Positions 57,428 to 64,000 of a DNA stretch of 64,000 bases are shown here, piece after piece (position 1 is the stretch's first letter; every line of letters begins with the position of its first letter). The translations under genes were made by a program, and so were the position numbers. Source of the DNA: Actinomadura citrea. GTDB lineage: Bacteria; Actinomycetota; Actinomycetes; Streptosporangiales; Streptosporangiaceae. The DNA is taken from contig NZ_JACCBT010000001.1 in NCBI RefSeq assembly GCF_013409045.1, positions 6,882,001 to 6,946,000 on the forward strand. The letters are read 5' to 3'. The notes under the pieces are model-generated. The model saw nothing but the letters and a program-made list of their open reading frames with translations. It was not told the origin of the DNA and ran no database searches.

Positions 57428-60082
57428 TCACCGCAGTGGGTCACCGCACCGAGGCGGAGCCGGATCGTCCAGCCCGAGCCGGGTCAGGAGGTCGCGCGCC
57501 CCAGGTACCGGGCGGTTGAGAGGGCCATGGTTGATCAAATACCTTCTGAGCACCGACCCGTCATGGACCGCCGCCGCAGGGGTCACGATTCCCGAAAGCT
57601 CGTAATGGCGCCAGAGCGGCCCTCTGACACGGCCGCTCTGGCGAATGATCTCGATAGTGATCAGCTTGCGCGGCTGCCAGAGCGCGAGAGCCCACAGTCC
57701 TTGGTCATTGCTCGCCCACGCCCCCACCAGCGTCGCCTTCTCGGCCGCTGCGATCACCTGGAGTGCGACCTTCATGGGATTGGCGAAGCTTCCATGCACG
57801 TGCAGCAACGCGTCCGAGTGCCGATGGACGTCGATGCCGCGTTCGGTCAGCTCGGCGATGGCCTCGTCCAAGGTGTCGTTCTCGACGATGTCGTGCACGA
57901 GAGCGAGCACCGCCTCGGGATGGACGTACCAGCCGAAGCGGTGCTCAAGATGGGCGCCGTATTCGGCAAGAAGGTCATACTCCACGACGACGAGCAGGTG
58001 GCTGAGGGAATCGATGACCTCTCTCACCAGCAGACTCTCGCGCGTCCCGGAGTGCCGCGGGATCTCGCTGCGCACAATGGCAATGGTCACGGCCGCGAGA
58101 CTTGCCGCATGCGGCTCCAGTTGCTCGGGGATATCGGTCTCGGCCAGCGAATCCAGCCCCAGGAGCAGCAGCTGGAGCCACTCCGCCTCCATGCCGGGGT
58201 CCCAGGCGTCCTGCCCCACCACGCACAGTGTGAGGCGCAGTGCCAGGAGTCGTTCGAGGGGCGGCAGTTCCGGAGCCAGCTCGGTGAGGCCGTTCGCGAA
58301 GCGGCGGTAGCGGCGCCGCTCATGTTCGCTTCGCCCCGCCAGGTTCGGGGCGAGAGAAGCTGAGCCGTCCGGCTCGTCCTGGACGAAGTTGTCGGTCTCG
58401 TCGCTCTCCAGACCGGCCGCATCATCGTCGGCGTACTCCTCGTCCCAGGAGGCGGGCACGAGGTCGGGCCCGTCGCCCTCGGTCAGGGCCGCCGGCCGGG
58501 GCAGCCCGAGCGCGAAGTGCAGAAGGGGAAGACCAAGCCGTTCGGTGCGCTCATCCAGGTAGTCACGCCATGTGGAGTGATCCGTGGTCGACCCGGACGA
58601 GGGTGTCGCGGAGCGGGCTCCGGCAGCCGGTGTGGAGGCGGCACCGGCGAGAGAGCCCCGCAGCTGAGCGAGATCGGCGAAGAACTTCTCCGCAAGTCCA
58701 GGGGTCTCCCAGAATTCCTCGGGCGTAGGCGCGGAGGAGTTCGCGCGGGTGCTGCGTCGCCGCTGCACCCGCACAGGGTCGTTGACCGCGATGATGTTGC
58801 CGAACCGTGGACCGCTATCGGTGTCGAGCACCAGCTGGAGCCTGCTGCCGGCCGCAAGGCGTACGGGCACGGTCTCGACCGGCCGGCCCGGACCGACCTG
58901 CGCCAGTTCCTGCCAATGGTCGGGCGGGGCGTCGACCGGGGAGACCCGGAGTCGCGCAACGGACGGCTGGGGAACGAGGGTCAGCCTGGTGCCGTCGTCC
59001 TGCAACTCGGCAGCCAGCAGCAGCGGGCCTGACCGAGCCGGCTTCCACTTCGGGACCGTGATCGTGCGCACGGTCGCAAACGGCACGGCTCCGCCCTCAG
59101 GGCAGAGCGACGACTCGACGGGTGCGATCACACCGAGCTCGCAATTGCCACCTGCCGACTGGTCGAGCAGTAGAGCGCGGCGAGAGAGGTTGGGGCTGCC
59201 CGTCAGGGCGAAGCGCCGACCGTCGACCTCCCATTCAACGAGCTTGCCGTGCCGGTAGCGCCGTTCACCGTCAGCACGGATCTCGCCGCCGACGCGGTCG
59301 ACGAGTTCGGTCAGTGAGCTGCCGTCCAGCTCGGTGCGGCCGGGTTGATAGACGGCCACCAGGCGGTCCGGCCGCAATCTCTTCACCAACTCGGACAGTG
59401 CCGCCGAGGCGCGGTCGTAGAACGGAGCGAACACCGCGAGCTCCCGGACGGGGCCAGAGGGGAGCTGCTGGATGATCGGCTGTTCCAAGCTGCTCACGAG
59501 GCGCGCTTCCGGCGGTTCGGCTTCCGCCGGGAAGGAGTCCAGCAGATCAGCGGTACGTCCGAAGGCGGCGCAGGCGGCCGGAGTGAGGCGGTCGGGCAGC
59601 CCGGCCTGGCCGCGGAGCCAGGCGGCCAGCCGGCCGAACAGCAGCGGTGCTCCGTCGGGCCCGCCTCGGGCCACCGTCCAGATCTCGCGGTTGTCCGCCC
59701 ACCCGGCCATCGTGGTGTTGCCGGATCCGATCGCCACCGTCGCTCGTCGCGGACCGGCCAGGACCATCAGCTTGGGGTGAAAGGCAGCGTTCGGCACGAA
59801 GGTCAGCGCGGCGAGGTAGCCGCGCCCCCACTGCCGGGCGGCGTAGGGGTCCGCTACCGCCACCGTGGCGTCACCTACGACGGTGACCCTGGCACCGGTC
59901 GCCTTCGCAGGCCCCAAGATGACCCGTTCGAAGAACCCCCAGTCGAGGGTGTAACTGAGGAACAGGGCCTCCTCTGTCTGCTCGTCCCCCTGACGTTCTT
60001 CCTCTAGAACCAGAGAAAGAGGCGAGACCAACCATCGTTCGCTCTCGACGGGTGTTGCAGAGAAGCCATCGTCGTCAGGCAA
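57428..60082 (-). CDS. Large phospholipase D-family protein with two HxK motifs
   Basis: Protein of 884 residues. The N-terminal 320 residues hold two PLD half-sites: FHPKLMVL (His102) with GSGNTT at 119-124, and YRHGKLVEW (His278) with GSPNLSRR at 295-302. A complete PLD active site could thus form within one chain. The rest is helical and includes an acidic linker (EEYADDDAAGLESDETDN) and HLLVVVEYDLLAEYGAHLEH; no helicase motif is present. The TTG at 60080-60082 overlaps the upstream stop by 8 nt (TTGCCTGA) and is the only reasonable start. It is coupled to the 492-residue protein. Nuclease or phosphodiesterase activity is inferred. Confidence 0.78.
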   Translation of the reverse strand: MPDDDGFSATPVESERWLVSPLSLVLEEERQGDEQTEEALFLSYTLDWGFFERVILGPAKATGARVTVVGDATVAVADPYAARQWGRGYLAALTFVPNAAFHPKLMVLAGPRRATVAIGSGNTTMAGWADNREIWTVARGGPDGAPLLFGRLAAWLRGQAGLPDRLTPAACAAFGRTADLLDSFPAEAEPPEARLVSSLEQPIIQQLPSGPVRELAVFAPFYDRASAALSELVKRLRPDRLVAVYQPGRTELDGSSLTELVDRVGGEIRADGERRYRHGKLVEWEVDGRRFALTGSPNLSRRALLLDQSAGGNCELGVIAPVESSLCPEGGAVPFATVRTITVPKWKPARSGPLLLAAELQDDGTRLTLVPQPSVARLRVSPVDAPPDHWQELAQVGPGRPVETVPVRLAAGSRLQLVLDTDSGPRFGNIIAVNDPVRVQRRRSTRANSSAPTPEEFWETPGLAEKFFADLAQLRGSLAGAASTPAAGARSATPSSGSTTDHSTWRDYLDERTERLGLPLLHFALGLPRPAALTEGDGPDLVPASWDEEYADDDAAGLESDETDNFVQDEPDGSASLAPNLAGRSEHERRRYRRFANGLTELAPELPPLERLLALRLTLCVVGQDAWDPGMEAEWLQLLLLGLDSLAETDIPEQLEPHAASLAAVTIAIVRSEIPRHSGTRESLLVREVIDSLSHLLVVVEYDLLAEYGAHLEHRFGWYVHPEAVLALVHDIVENDTLDEAIAELTERGIDVHRHSDALLHVHGSFANPMKVALQVIAAAEKATLVGAWASNDQGLWALALWQPRKLITIEIIRQSGRVRGPLWRHYELSGIVTPAAAVHDGSVLRRYLINHGPLNRPVPGARDLLTRLGLDDPAPPRCGDPLR

Positions 60083-61553
60083 GGAGCGCCCACCCTCGTT
60101 CCGTGACCTTCCAGTGGCCCGTCGCGTTGGTGAGCACGCCGGCACCGACAAGTACGCTGCCGAGCTGGTCGATGCGCAGGCCGACGTCCCCGGAGCCTTC
60201 TGTCCCGACCGCGAACAGGTGACCGTCGCGGCTGCGAACTCTGCTGGGCACCCAAAGGCTGCCATCGTCCCGTCGCTGCGACTTGGCCAGCGCGATGCGC
60301 TGGGCACGAGCGAGCAGGATCCTCACCAGTTCCCTGGCGAAGTCTCGGAGATGCTGCGATCGGTGCTCTTCCAGACGGCGGCACATCCAGAGGGGGCTGA
60401 GCTCGCGGTCTCGAATCCGTTCATTGCCGATGAACGCGCGCAAAGAGTCGCCTTCGAGTTCCTTGGTGCGGCGAGCTCCGATGGCGAGGACGGCCAGCTC
60501 GGTGCAGGGCGAGGGCCAGTCACTCCGACGAAGTGCCGGTTCAACCGGAGCCGTGTGCCCGTTGCCATCGATGGACGATGGCAAATCGTCGACGAACGCG
60601 CCGACTGTCTGGTTCGGCAGTTCAGCCGCAAGACGATCGCCCAGCTCCTCAGCGGGCATGAAGGATTCGATCTGGTTCACAAGCCACGCCCAGAGACGTC
60701 GCCATGCGCCTACAACATAGTTCCGCAGCAGCAACCCCTGCCACGCGGAAGTGATGGAGAGCGACGCGGCCACCTCGTCGGTGACACCGAACTCACCGAA
60801 TGCGACCGCCTCCGTGAAGTCTTGGGTGAGGCTCTCGACCTGATGGGTGGCAAGCACGCGCGCCAGCAGACTAATCGTCTCCCTGCGGTCTCGGTCGTGA
60901 GGCGTCGTCGGCCCATCCCCCACCCCACAGAGGATGGTTGAAAGCCACTGGCCGTCAGGTGCCTCCCCTGCCGTGCACAAGCACAGGGGGTCGGAAAACG
61001 CAGCAGCTTCGTCGCCGATCTCCTCTTGAGCCGCCAGTTCGAGAAGCGGACCCAGGCTGGCTCGCAACACTGCCTCGTCGCTACGTGGTCCCGGCGTCAG
61101 AGACGAGCCACCCGGCTCGAGGATCCCCAAAGCTCTCTCTGAAGCCGAGTACGGCCTCCAGAACCCCCACGGAGAACTGCTGTAACCGCCTTTGCCCGGT
61201 TGGGCCGCCTCTGCGAGCACGACCGGACTCACTCCCGCCAAAGCATCCTGTCCATGGGCCTTGGGCAGCCTGACTTCGTGATCGTGATGGGTCGACACCA
61301 CGGCGAGCGCCACCTCGACACGGCGCAGCAGTTCCTGCGTGTCCTTGCCAGAAAGATCCCGCCCTACCGCCTCGTGCGCGACCAGGGCGTGTACGGCGTA
61401 ATAGCGCGCATGCGGAGTCACCGTGGTCACGCCTGGGACAAGTCGATCCACCATGTTCAGCACGTGCGACTCAACCGACAAGGGGAATCGCCCCGCCACC
61501 GGCGGAAGCCCTCTTGAGCTCCAAGCCGGCCCCTCCACGAGAATGCTCACCAC
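60075..61553 (-). CDS. Unrecognised 492-residue protein coupled to the PLD gene
   Basis: Protein without a family name I can support. The N-terminus has SVESHVLNMVDRLVPGVTTV and TPHARYYAVHALVAHEAVGR, a pattern also seen in DUF6361-like proteins found beside PLD or helicase genes; this comparison is from memory. The middle is helical (AWQGLLLRNYVVGAWRRLWA). The last 60 residues, LRIDQLGSVLVGAGVLTNAT then GHWKVTERGWALL, look like a winged helix. Its stop is overlapped by the PLD start, so both should be made in fixed ratio. First gene of the leftward cluster; the promoter is expected in the gap upstream of 61,553. Confidence 0.7.
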   Translation of the reverse strand: MVSILVEGPAWSSRGLPPVAGRFPLSVESHVLNMVDRLVPGVTTVTPHARYYAVHALVAHEAVGRDLSGKDTQELLRRVEVALAVVSTHHDHEVRLPKAHGQDALAGVSPVVLAEAAQPGKGGYSSSPWGFWRPYSASERALGILEPGGSSLTPGPRSDEAVLRASLGPLLELAAQEEIGDEAAAFSDPLCLCTAGEAPDGQWLSTILCGVGDGPTTPHDRDRRETISLLARVLATHQVESLTQDFTEAVAFGEFGVTDEVAASLSITSAWQGLLLRNYVVGAWRRLWAWLVNQIESFMPAEELGDRLAAELPNQTVGAFVDDLPSSIDGNGHTAPVEPALRRSDWPSPCTELAVLAIGARRTKELEGDSLRAFIGNERIRDRELSPLWMCRRLEEHRSQHLRDFARELVRILLARAQRIALAKSQRRDDGSLWVPSRVRSRDGHLFAVGTEGSGDVGLRIDQLGSVLVGAGVLTNATGHWKVTERGWALLA

Positions 61554-61625
61554 ACACCCTGCGTTCGTTGACTATCGATGAGCACAGCCAGCCTCAACTT
61601 TATTCATACCATCACCGCTTGGCAC

Positions 61626-61823
61626 TCACCACCTCAATTGGCTGCCGGTCGCGGTGAACCACAGTGAGCCTTTTTCAGCAGCCGTTTCGTGTGTGCTGGT
61701 CACAGCATGATCATGGACGGCGTGGGCAGCTTCGGATGTCAAGAATTCCCCGGTAGAACGGTCGATCGGGATCAAGAGGCAGTCGTACGGTCGAGCGGGC
61801 TTCCGCCTCCTCCGCCACCGCAT
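61626..61823 (-). CDS. Doubtful 65-residue open frame
   Basis: A short frame reading RPYDCLLIPIDRSTGEFLTS and ETAAEKGSLWFTATGSQ, with protein-like composition. The GAGGAGG before its ATG is too close to the start. It lies in the roughly 500-nt gap 61,554-62,049, which otherwise holds only the relaxase relic described separately. It may be a decayed fragment of an element-borne gene. Confidence 0.25.
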   Translation of the reverse strand: MRWRRRRKPARPYDCLLIPIDRSTGEFLTSEAAHAVHDHAVTSTHETAAEKGSLWFTATGSQLRW

Positions 61824-61993
61824 CCTCCTCGGATTGGGGCCTCACCCTCTACACCGAAAGAGCGACAGAGACGAAAGAGCCCTTAGTCTGCACAGACTCT
61901 CTGTCGGCAGTCCCGACGATCACGTCGGACTCGGGTTTGCAGTACGGCTGCGCCGCCGTCCTCAGCCTCGCGGAGTTGCCGCCGTGCAGCGAG

Positions 61994-62065
61994 GCGTCAC
62001 CTCGCCAGGCATCCGGAGGCTGATTCTCAGCCGCACCGCCAGCCCACGCTCACGCGGGCCGGCGA
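61994..62065 (-). repeat. Relic of a second relaxase gene (72-nt diverged copy)
   Basis: Aligned without gaps to 28,636-28,707, inside the relaxase gene, this segment matches at 65 of 72 positions, in the same orientation. No other relaxase sequence surrounds it, so it is a remnant of a related gene. It overlaps the last codons of the PIN toxin gene. It indicates an earlier or second mobilizable element at this end of the island. Confidence 0.75.
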
Positions 62066-62529
62066 ATGTCCTTCACGTTCTGCACCCTTACTCCCTTTCG
62101 ATCACCGGCCAGCCCCGGCAGGTGTGTGGAGTCGGCGGTCAAGATCAGCACATCAGGCTGTTGCCCTGCCGCCTCCGCACGGTCGGCGTACATGTGAGCC
62201 GTCGCGGCGACCAGAGCGTCAACAACCTCCGTCGAGTCGAACCCCGCGTCCCCGATCAGCTTCCCGGCGGCGCGTGCGAGGTCCTCGGTGACAGGCTCAA
62301 CGACCGTTCTGGTGCTGGACAGCACATGGTTCAGCTTCGTGTCCCGGTCGGAGCCGCGAAGGATCTCCGTCAGCACGACACTGGACGTGACCAAGCGTGC
62401 CTGCTTGCGCAGCGCAGCAGCGAAGAAGATCGCAACGTCGCGGTCCGTGGCCGCCTTGTTGATGGCATCGTTGTCAAGCACCAAAGTTCCGCCAAGCCTG
62501 GCAGCCCGACGGCCTCGAGCGGCGCTCAC
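62050..62529 (-). CDS. PIN-domain toxin (VapC-like)
   Basis: Predicted ribonuclease toxin of 159 residues. The PIN acidic residues are visible: Asp18 in TLVLDNDAIN, Glu in VVLTEILRGS, and Asp in STEVVDALVAATA, with LILTADSTHLPGLA near the end. It is coupled to the upstream antitoxin by an ATGA overlap. It probably stabilises the mobile element or acts in phage response. The last codons overlap a relaxase relic. Confidence 0.85.
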   Translation of the reverse strand: MSAARGRRAARLGGTLVLDNDAINKAATDRDVAIFFAAALRKQARLVTSSVVLTEILRGSDRDTKLNHVLSSTRTVVEPVTEDLARAAGKLIGDAGFDSTEVVDALVAATAHMYADRAEAAGQQPDVLILTADSTHLPGLAGDRKGVRVQNVKDIRRPA

Positions 62530-62834
62530 TGATCTTGCGCAGACGGCCAGGCGGCGAGGGCGGCCTGGATCTCGTCCTCGCTGAACGGCCCGTGCTGTTC
62601 TTCCAACTCGTCAACGAACTCGGCGAGGGCGTCGAGTTGGAGCTTGGCCGCGATCGCCTCATCAACGTAGGCGGAATCGGACAGGCCCAGCTTGCGGGCT
62701 TGTTCGCGGATCTCGGCCTTGCGGCCGCGGCGGATGGTGGCCGACAGCTTCTCGGTCGCGCTGTGTCCACTCGCGGCCTTGCGGCGCTTCGCGACACGAA
62801 GAGGCTGGTTGGCGGTAGTTCGCTTGGCGTCCAC
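62526..62834 (-). CDS. Antitoxin of the PIN-toxin pair
   Basis: Protein of 102 residues, Lys/Arg-rich at the N-terminus. A ribbon-helix-helix-like segment (EKLSATIRRGRKAEIREQAR, KLGLSDSAYVDEAIAAKLQL) is followed by an acidic toxin-binding tail (FVDELEEQHGPFSEDEIQAA). The GTG at 62832-62834 has TAGGA upstream. A palindrome lies immediately before it, suggesting that antitoxin or complex binding autoregulates the operon. Confidence 0.82.
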   Translation of the reverse strand: MDAKRTTANQPLRVAKRRKAASGHSATEKLSATIRRGRKAEIREQARKLGLSDSAYVDEAIAAKLQLDALAEFVDELEEQHGPFSEDEIQAALAAWPSAQDQ

Positions 62835-62841
62835 GACTCAA

Positions 62842-62858
62842 TCCTACCAATGGTAGGA
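62842..62858. promoter_or_regulatory. Autoregulatory palindrome of the toxin-antitoxin operon
   Basis: TCCTACC-AAT-GGTAGGA is a perfect 7-3-7 inverted repeat ending 8 nt upstream of the antitoxin start and overlapping its ribosome-binding site. This is the expected place for an antitoxin operator; alternatively it could act as an RNA hairpin that hides the ribosome-binding site. Confidence 0.6.
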
Positions 62859-63043
62859 GCCGACTGTCCCGGCGAGAGCGGCAGAACTCACGTACGAGCT
62901 AGTGGGTCTTGGCCTGACGCAATTCCTCGCTGCGGGACGACAAGACAGGCTCGCGGCCTCACTCGCGCGATCCTCGGCCCTCCGAGGACGTGGACCCCAT
63001 CATGATCAACTCCTCTGCTTCCCGGGGCCACCATGCGAGCGCA

Positions 63044-64000
63044 CTACACAGAGCGCAAGTTCGGTCTTGTTTCGGTGTGCTGGGCGATCAGCTGGTCGGC
63101 TAGGACGGCCTGTAGTTGGGTGATCTTTGCTTGGGCTTCGGCGAGTTGGGCTTCGAGGTCTGCGGGTGCGTCCTGGCCGGCCTGGGTTGCGCGGATCTTG
63201 GCTAGGGCCTCCAAGGCGGTTTCGTCGGCGGTGGGGAGGGTGTGGAGGTAGCGCTCGGTTGTGGAGATCTTGCGGTGGCCGAGGCGTTCTTTGACGACCT
63301 GGAGGTCGGCGCCGCCAGCCAGGAGCCAGGAGGCGTGGGCGTGGCGGAGGTCGTGGATGCGGGGTGACCATCCGAGGTCGGCGGCGGCTCGGGCTGGGTG
63401 CCAGCAGCGGGTGCGGAACCAGTTCGCGGAGATGTGGGGATCGTCGTCGATGATGCGTGGTTTGCGGGGGTTGTCTTTGCCCTGGGAGCGGCGCTCGGCT
63501 CGGTAGGCGGCGTAGGCGGCTCGGCAGTGGTGGCATTTGCACTTGCCGAGGCTGTAGGCCGTGGTCGTTCCGTGGGTGTAGGTGCGGCCGTTCGGGCCTT
63601 CGAAGGTGAGGGTGTCAGGGTCCAGAAGTTCGAGCTTGGGTGGCTCGGCTCGGCGGCGGCTGAAGAAGAGGTCCTCTGGGGCGAGGTTGTTGGCTTCTGC
63701 GTGGGCCTTGAGCTTGGCGACGATCTGGGGGCTGAGCTTGAAGCGGCGCCAGCGCTTGCCCTTGGGGTAGTCCTTCACCAGGAAGCGGCGGCCTTCGGGG
63801 TGGAACTTGGGGACTAGTTCGACGACGGAGCGGCTGACGGTGAGGATGCCGGTGGCGAAGTCGAGGTCCTTAACGCGGAGTTCGGTCAGCTCGCCCCAGC
63901 GGAGACCGCTTTCGATGTCGGTCTCGACGAGGAGTTGGGCGGTCGCGTCCGGGAGCGCCTCGTAGATACGGGCGAACTGGTCGGCGGTGATGATCTGGCG
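63044..64000 (-). CDS. int: Tyrosine recombinase/integrase (C-terminal part, runs off window)
   Basis: The 318 visible residues form the catalytic domain of a phage-type integrase, and the frame is open to the right edge, so the N-terminal arm-binding domain lies outside. Catalytic residues seen: Arg in ESGLRWGEL, HDLRHAHASWLL (His and Arg), RLGHRKIS (His) and the nucleophile Tyr in TTERYLHT. Between the first Arg and the HxxR box is an insertion of about 40 residues with a Cys/His knuckle, YSLGKCKCHHCRAAYAAYRA. A helical tail (LEAQLAEAQAKITQLQAVLA) may be a coiled coil. It probably integrates the element at the tRNA-Gly 3' end. Confidence 0.9.
   Translation of the reverse strand, partial: RQIITADQFARIYEALPDATAQLLVETDIESGLRWGELTELRVKDLDFATGILTVSRSVVELVPKFHPEGRRFLVKDYPKGKRWRRFKLSPQIVAKLKAHAEANNLAPEDLFFSRRRAEPPKLELLDPDTLTFEGPNGRTYTHGTTTAYSLGKCKCHHCRAAYAAYRAERRSQGKDNPRKPRIIDDDPHISANWFRTRCWHPARAAADLGWSPRIHDLRHAHASWLLAGGADLQVVKERLGHRKISTTERYLHTLPTADETALEALAKIRATQAGQDAPADLEAQLAEAQAKITQLQAVLADQLIAQHTETRPNLRSV

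Larger units (their letters stand above)
26628..64000. mobile_element. Integrative mobilizable element carrying a defence island (right end outside window)
   Basis: From the 3' end of tRNA-Gly to the window edge the genes are an excisionase-like HTH, relaxase, MobC-like protein, defence systems, a toxin-antitoxin pair and a tyrosine recombinase. tRNA genes are classical targets of such recombinases. The second copy of the tRNA 3' end, expected at the other boundary, was not seen before 64,000, so the right end probably lies beyond the recombinase. No TraB/FtsK-like or type IV secretion gene was found, hence mobilizable rather than conjugative as far as visible. Base composition varies strongly inside, showing repeated acquisition. 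It could also be two adjacent elements. Confidence 0.65.

Noticed and set aside
62859..63043. Right-hand copy of the tRNA-Gly 3' end (attR)
   Set aside because: I looked for the GGTTCGATTCCCG segment in this gap and up to the window edge and did not find it.

Overview
The window is high-GC DNA with GTG and TTG starts, translationally coupled genes, a clpP1-clpP2-clpX cluster, an XRE/DUF397 regulator pair and two NarL-type two-component systems. This points to a filamentous actinomycete, most likely a Streptosporangiales or Thermomonosporaceae-type organism. That placement is inferred from gene content, not from a marker-gene search.

Positions 1-26,630 look like ordinary chromosome. In order: the start of a repeat-rich protein, valS, a sensor kinase and regulator, an SGNH hydrolase divergent from a TetR regulator, clpX, clpP2, clpP1, tig, a DMT-type membrane protein, tex, a second kinase and regulator, a cupin gene divergent from a MarR regulator, a secreted CBM2-FnIII-GH18 chitinase, an alpha/beta hydrolase coupled to a HAD phosphatase, a YceI gene divergent from an HxlR regulator, and a full-length alanyl-tRNA synthetase with a structured leader. 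Several divergent gaps hold clean palindromes that look like operators. Strong hairpin terminators follow tetR, tig, the chitinase and alaS. A tRNA-Pro and a tRNA-Gly close the region.

From just after tRNA-Gly to the right edge the content is accessory and looks like an integrated mobile element. The left end carries an excisionase-like HTH protein, a small coupled protein, a relaxase and a MobC-like protein. The right edge carries a tyrosine recombinase that runs off the window. No conjugation ATPase or pilus gene is visible, so the part seen here resembles a mobilizable rather than self-transmissible element.

The cargo is a dense defence island. It contains a frameshifted DUF4062 (TIR-like) gene beside a small membrane protein, a helicase with a RelE-like N-terminus, and a class 1 DISARM system (drmD, drmMI, then drmA, drmB, drmC). 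The DISARM operon is split by about 7.4 kb holding a PadR regulator, a one-polypeptide restriction-modification enzyme, an IS5-family relic and regulators. The 3' part of drmMI is AT-rich, and a second copy of a drmMI C-terminus lies orphaned at 47.4-47.6 kb. This suggests that the methylase's specificity end was exchanged or displaced when foreign DNA entered.

Downstream, on the opposite strand, are four genes I cannot assign to a named system. A 492-residue protein is coupled to an 884-residue protein with two HxK (phospholipase D) motifs. A DUF4365 nuclease-like protein with an apparent CTG start is coupled to a 387-residue protein with an OB-fold-like C-terminus. These are the best candidates for an undescribed defence module or DISARM accessory. 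A PIN-domain toxin-antitoxin pair follows, next to a 72-nt relic of a second relaxase gene.
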